The notes below the pieces were generated by a model that was not told the origin of the DNA, ran no database searches, and was given only the letters and a program-made list of their open reading frames with translations. Positions 60,237-64,000 of a stretch of 64,000 nucleotides of DNA are shown in pieces. The position numbers and the translations under genes are program-made. This DNA comes from Edaphochlamys debaryana. Lineage: Eukaryota > Chlorophyta > Chlorophyceae > Chlamydomonadales. The stretch lies in the NCBI GenBank assembly GCA_016858145.1, contig JAEHOE010000005.1, forward strand, positions 1,240,001 to 1,304,000. The letters are read 5' to 3'. Position 1 is the first letter of the stretch; each line of letters begins with the position of its first letter.

Positions 60237-60435
60237 CCCACAACGAGGGGGTCGCCGAGGGGAGACCCCTCAAAACTTCTTTTCTGGCGCTTGGCCTACC
60301 AAGCGCAAATTTCTGGGAAGCGGTCTAGGCCTGCGAGCGGGCCGGTGTTCTTTGAAGGGCCAAGGCACGTCCAGGCACGTCGAGGGCCACCACTGACTCA
60401 CACCACCAGGCACAGCGTCCCAACATCCCACCAAA

Positions 60436-60939
60436 ATGCCCCTAGCGTCGCACGGGCAACCAGAGGGCCACCAAGACATCCAGCAGAGCACCACTCGCAG
60501 CATGTATGACATCGAACGCAACATCACACCTTTCCGCAAAGCCATTCGTCCGGACAGCCCCGCAGATGCCGCACCATGCGAGCAGGGCATGCCATGGACC
60601 TGGCCACTTCGCCGGTTCAATCTTTGGCTGGCTCGACCAACGGAGGGAGTTGACCAGAGAGTGTGGGATGTGGTGTGTCTTGCAGCCACGACAGCCATGG
60701 AGAAGGGACGCCGATATCTATACGCGACAAGGGAGAATGGGAATCGCCTCGGGGTGCTGAACCGTGGACGTGTGTTGGTGTCAGCTGAGTTTTGGGGAGC
60801 GCTTCACTCTTTTGCTGCGCTCAGGCCACCAAGTGGCTGGGAGACAATACCGGCGGACCACCCTTTCCTGCGAGTCTCAGGTGGCAGATTGACTGTGCAG
60901 GAGCCCCCAGGCGTCCTGGCCTTGATTGACGATGATTAA
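60436..60939 (+). mobile_element. Retrotransposon remnant, terminal ORF2 helix region (open 167 codons)
   Basis: This open frame from ATG 60436 contains NLWLARPTEGVDQRVWDVV followed by CLAATTAMEKGRRYLY. That resembles the helical end that follows the zinc block in algal LINE ORF2 proteins. It lies 200 bp beyond the preceding open frame, in line with an internal insertion or frame-breaking change in the same copy. A small host gene is the alternative. Confidence 0.5.
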
Positions 60940-61029
60940 AGGCACAGCGGAATTAGTGGAATAGTACTGAGGGGGGCTCTACGGGCCCGACCCTAGCAAC
61001 GTGGTGTGACGACCGAAAGTCAGTCACGT

Positions 61030-61351
61030 TGCGTGGGTGTCGGTGTGCAGGTGGCACACCCAGTAGGTGGCGCTCTCGCTCAACCCCTCCCCTTCTGGAG
61101 GCGGTTCCTGCTGTAACCATCGCATCCTGCACGGACCCACGGGCCACGGCGTGCCTGACTCTCTGAACCCAGGAATATAGCTAGCCTGCGGCTGGCCTCT
61201 CCCCCAGCCCGCAACAATGAGGGACATCAACGTGTCGAAGCCGAGGACGCGTCTCAAGGGCAGCGCCAGGCGGGGTCCACTCGGGGGTTGGGGCGTGTCC
61301 CCAGCTCCCAAGGCCCATAACACCACTTGCGAATTCTCCTTCAAGGATTCC
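61030..61351 (-). mobile_element. Inverted, internally deleted second copy of the same retroelement
   Basis: Read on the minus strand, 61345-61030 encodes KENSQVVLWALGAG and later DTLMSLI. These parallel KENIVVGLWGRGG and DSLMGHI of the plus-strand copy. After a deletion it continues with DNA matching 60104-60178: 33 of 34 bases agree between 60104-60137 and the complement of 61097-61130. It is therefore a diverged copy in opposite orientation. Confidence 0.7.
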
Positions 61352-61406
61352 CAGGGGTTTGCCCGCGAGGGAATCCTTGAAGGAGAATTCGCAAGTGGTG
61401 TTATGG
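61315..61406. repeat. Near-perfect palindrome (37-bp arms, 18-nt centre including the last pair)
   Basis: The left arm at 61316-61351 and the right arm at 61370-61405 are exact reverse complements over 36 bp, and one further C-G pair lies inside (61352/61369). The centre is about 16 nt. Transcribed from either strand it would fold into a long stable hairpin. The right arm continues on the plus strand as a further retroelement-like frame (LKENSQVVLWQ). The left arm is the start of the inverted copy. Confidence 0.95.
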
Positions 61407-61530
61407 CAGTTGGCGTCCGAGGGGGGTGGGTTCCAGCGTGCCGACCAGACCGGCCGGACCCCTGTTCTGACCACCGAGTTGCGTCGCGCCTTTCTGTATT
61501 ATGTCATCTGAACATACAAGCAGCCCGCTG
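61370..61530 (+). mobile_element. Third short retroelement fragment
   Basis: The plus frame from the right palindrome arm reads LKENSQVVLWQLASEGGG and stays open to about 61505. It shares the KENxxVVxLW block with the two copies to the left but then diverges. Confidence 0.45.
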
Positions 61531-62371
61531 AGCACGAAAGGGCTGTGAAAGTTGACAGTTCGACGCGCGACCGTGAGTTGACCGAACCACAAAGCGACTA
61601 GAAGAGCTATCAAGGTCCCAGCCGCGCGGCAGTGAACATGTCTATACATGTACAAGCCACCGCGAGGGCGTCTGAGCGCGAACTCTGCGGTCGGCAAGTC
61701 GGCATGTCCCGCGACGATTTGTACTTGGGAGTCCACAAACCGAGGCCCCGGCTCCCTACAGAGCCTCCGTGTATGCATATGACCCTAGCGCAGCCGACTT
61801 GAAGGGGGGACACGCGGCCGCCCTGGCGCCAACGGAGTGGACCCCGCCTGGGCAGCGCGTGCCCAGCGCTTGAGGTACGTGCCCCCCCTCACCTCCCTGA
61901 GCCCAGCAGGGGTCCCTTTTGCCCCTGCTTAGCCTTGCCTGCTTAGCTTTGTGGTCGGCCGGGTCGTCGCCGAGCACCGTCGCGGGGGGCACTGGAGGAT
62001 GGTGGGGAGCGTCCGCGTGTCGGCCCCCCTCGGGGCGTGCGCCACCTTGGCCTATCCTTGACCGCCGACGAACACTTCTGAAGCCGATGGAATAATAGCT
62101 GCTCAGGGAACGCCCTCACGATCGCTCGACGTCGAGACCCGGCTGTCGCTCACCGGATCCAAGCTCATACTTTTGCGCTCGGCAGTCGGCACTGCAATTA
62201 GCTGCTCATTTGCTGCTGCAAACGCGCTTTTTTTATCATAGCCAAGGGTGCCCGGGCTCGGTTGCAGCTCGCGAGGAAAATGTGCGACGTAGACCCGGAA
62301 GCCCCTAGCGCGGGCTTATAGCAGCTTGTGCTGTACATACATAGGCGGACGTGCAGAAAGCCTGACCCGAC
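61531..62371. other. Intergenic, upstream of the right-edge gene
   Basis: A T-run (CGCTTTTTTTATCATAG, about 62225) lies 145 bp before the next start codon in an otherwise GC-rich stretch and may be part of a promoter. No gene is seen. Confidence 0.35.
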
Positions 62372-64000
62372 ATGGAGGTCAACGGAGCCGGGGCAAGTCG
62401 ACGCAGGATGGCCGCAGCTGCGAATCCTCTCGCAGCTTCGATGGCTGCAATGCCGCCTGGAGCTGGAGGGCAGCCTGGAGGAGCACGCGCATCCCCCGGT
62501 CTACGGCCGGGCGGCTCCCCTCCCGTGCAGCCAGGGGTCGGAGCGGCAGCAGCGCTGTCGCCCCCCAAGCAGGCCTTCTCCCCGCCCCCGGCCCAGTCCC
62601 CGCCGCAACAGCAACCTCAGCCACAGCAAGCTCTGTACTATGCCGGAGCAGGCGGGGGGTACGCCGCAGCCGGCGCAGGAGGCGGCGGGGGACCGGGTGG
62701 TTACCAGGCGCCGATGCTGCCAGGTCAAGGGGCACCTCTCCCAGCCCAAGGCCAGGGCGCGGGTAGGGGCAGCCCACCCTTCCCGGCGCGGTCTCCTTCT
62801 ATGCCAGCAGGCGAGGCAGCAGCAGGAGCTGGAGGTGCAGGAGGCAACATGCAGCGGCAGACGTGAGTTGCGTGCGGGCGCGTGTCTGGAAGCTGGAGGC
62901 TGGAGGCTGGGGGACGTGGCTGGGGGCAGGCAGTGCATCTGTGCGACAATGGTCCAAGATGGGCGGTGCTTGATATGCCCTGCGCACGGTAACGCACGAC
63001 GCGTCTCCTACTTCCCCAACGTAGGAGCTGGGGCCCGGCGGCTGGCACCCAAAGGCGCCAGATCAAACGCACGATCCTTCCCCAAGGTGCGGCGTGCGCA
63101 CAGTCGACAGGCCCCGCGGCCATGAGCCGCTCGTGTGGGCTATGCTCCCAGTGTTCAGTGGCAGGCTTGCAGCTGGCTCGACGATGTGTCCACGGGGTGC
63201 GCCTTGTTGATGCGTAGGCGGGCAACCGGAGGACGCCTACTGGAGCGACAACCGTTGGGGCCCGCCAGGCCGGGCCGTGACGCAGCCACCGCCCAACACG
63301 GCGGAGGCCAAGAGGTGGGGGCGGGCAGCGGTGCTGCCGAATGCGGCGCAGCGTTCGCTGGGTGCTGGGTCAGGGCCAAGAGGGAGGCGCGCGCGTGCTA
63401 TCGCCTGTACTGAGGCTCAAAAGGCCGGGGCGCTCGCTGGCGTCAAGGGGCCAGAAGAGAAGGCGAGGCAGCCAGGAGATCCGGCGGGTAGATGGAGTTC
63501 GAGGGTCTGAACGCGGCCCCCTTCTGCTCCTCCACAGGGCCAGGAAGTTCTACCAGACGCCAAACGCGCCGCTGGTGAAGCCGGACGCATCCGTCTTTGC
63601 TTCACTCAACGGTGAGCAGGGAGGCTCGCAACGGCGGCGGGACCACAGCATTGCACACACCGCGGCTTGCGGACACGGGGGACACTGTACCGGGTCCTCC
63701 TCCTGTCGAGGCCCGTGCCAGCATGACATCCCGACAGCGCCCAAGCCAGCTGTCCCTAAACCCTCTCCCCCTCAGAGCTGGAGAACCTCATGCGGGCCAC
63801 CCTGGGCGCCCTGGCCAACTTCAACGAGGACGAGCGCATGCTGCTCACCAAGTGGGTTGGGCGCGGGGCCGGGCCCGGCAGAGCCCGGGCACGGCAGAAC
63901 CCGGGCGCGCGTGTCCCAGAACGAGGGGTACAGATAGAAGGATGGTGCGTCGGAGCACCCGCGCACTTGCCCTTGCCTACCCTCCCTGCGCCCGGCGCTC
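62372..64000 (+). CDS. Unrecognised gene, 5' part only (runs off the window)
   Basis: Exons seen are 62372-62862, 63538-63611 and 63776-63851, which leaves two bases of a split codon at the GTGGGT donor (63852). The first 160 residues are low complexity: Ala/Gly/Pro, a PPQQQPQPQQ stretch, and a Gly-rich segment. The second and third exons encode an ordered, probably helical region (RKFYQTPNAPLVKPDASVF, then ELENLMRATLGALANFNED). I recognise no family. The downstream exons lie outside the window. Confidence 0.6.

Overview
The window reads as nuclear DNA of a volvocine green alga close to Chlamydomonas. It is very GC-rich. Its genes are dense and cut by many short introns of the GTGAGT...CAG type, several genes have TGTAA polyadenylation signals, and Ala/Gly/Pro/Gln homopolymer runs are common. 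Typical algal genes are present: plastid cytochrome c6, ciliary RIB43a, a calmodulin with a Lys/His-rich tail, and a gametolysin-type metalloprotease with a Ser-Pro-Pro tail. From memory, the cytochrome c6 presequence and the calmodulin C-terminus differ from those of C. reinhardtii, so a relative is more likely than that species.

Layout, left part. CYC6 (437-1527, +) has a pair of GTAC cores and a TATA-like box upstream. Next come a coiled-coil/J-domain protein (3629-5096, +), RIB43a (6317-9022, +), mitochondrial CPN10 (10017-10570, +), an MSS51/ZMYND-like MYND protein (11515-14558, +) and a calmodulin-like gene with two candidate last exons (15323-17027, +). PRP38B-like splicing factor lies on the minus strand (18385-20484). 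A small membrane/coiled-coil protein follows (21487-22358, +). Then a complex I NDUFS6-type subunit (23361-25106, -) diverges from BBS6/MKKS (25400-28109, +), which converges on calmodulin CAM1 (28496-30015, -).

Middle and right part. The 30.5-32.1 kb segment holds a protein with 30-residue tandem repeats and an unrecognised spliced gene, both minus strand. A 1026-aa MYND-finger protein (33662-37093, +) follows. A 14-exon, about 1900-aa alpha-solenoid gene (38198-46600, -) matches the meiotic double-strand-break factor PRD1/MEI1. An F-box plus multi-membrane-segment gene (47359-50292, +) and a 20-exon gametolysin/VMP-like metalloprotease (52079 to 57472 or 57923, +) come next. The interval 58.8-61.5 kb is decayed non-LTR retrotransposon sequence, including an inverted fragment and a near-perfect 37-bp-arm palindrome. 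The first three exons of an unrecognised gene (from 62372, +) run off the right edge.

The genes are independent eukaryotic transcription units, not an operon. By theme, RIB43a, BBS6 and the calmodulins relate to cilia; gametolysin and PRD1 relate to mating and meiosis; CYC6, CPN10 and NDUFS6 are organelle proteins. Exon boundaries were set by hand from GT/GC-AG sites, reading phase and protein continuity. Every full gene model given below keeps an open frame across all its joins.
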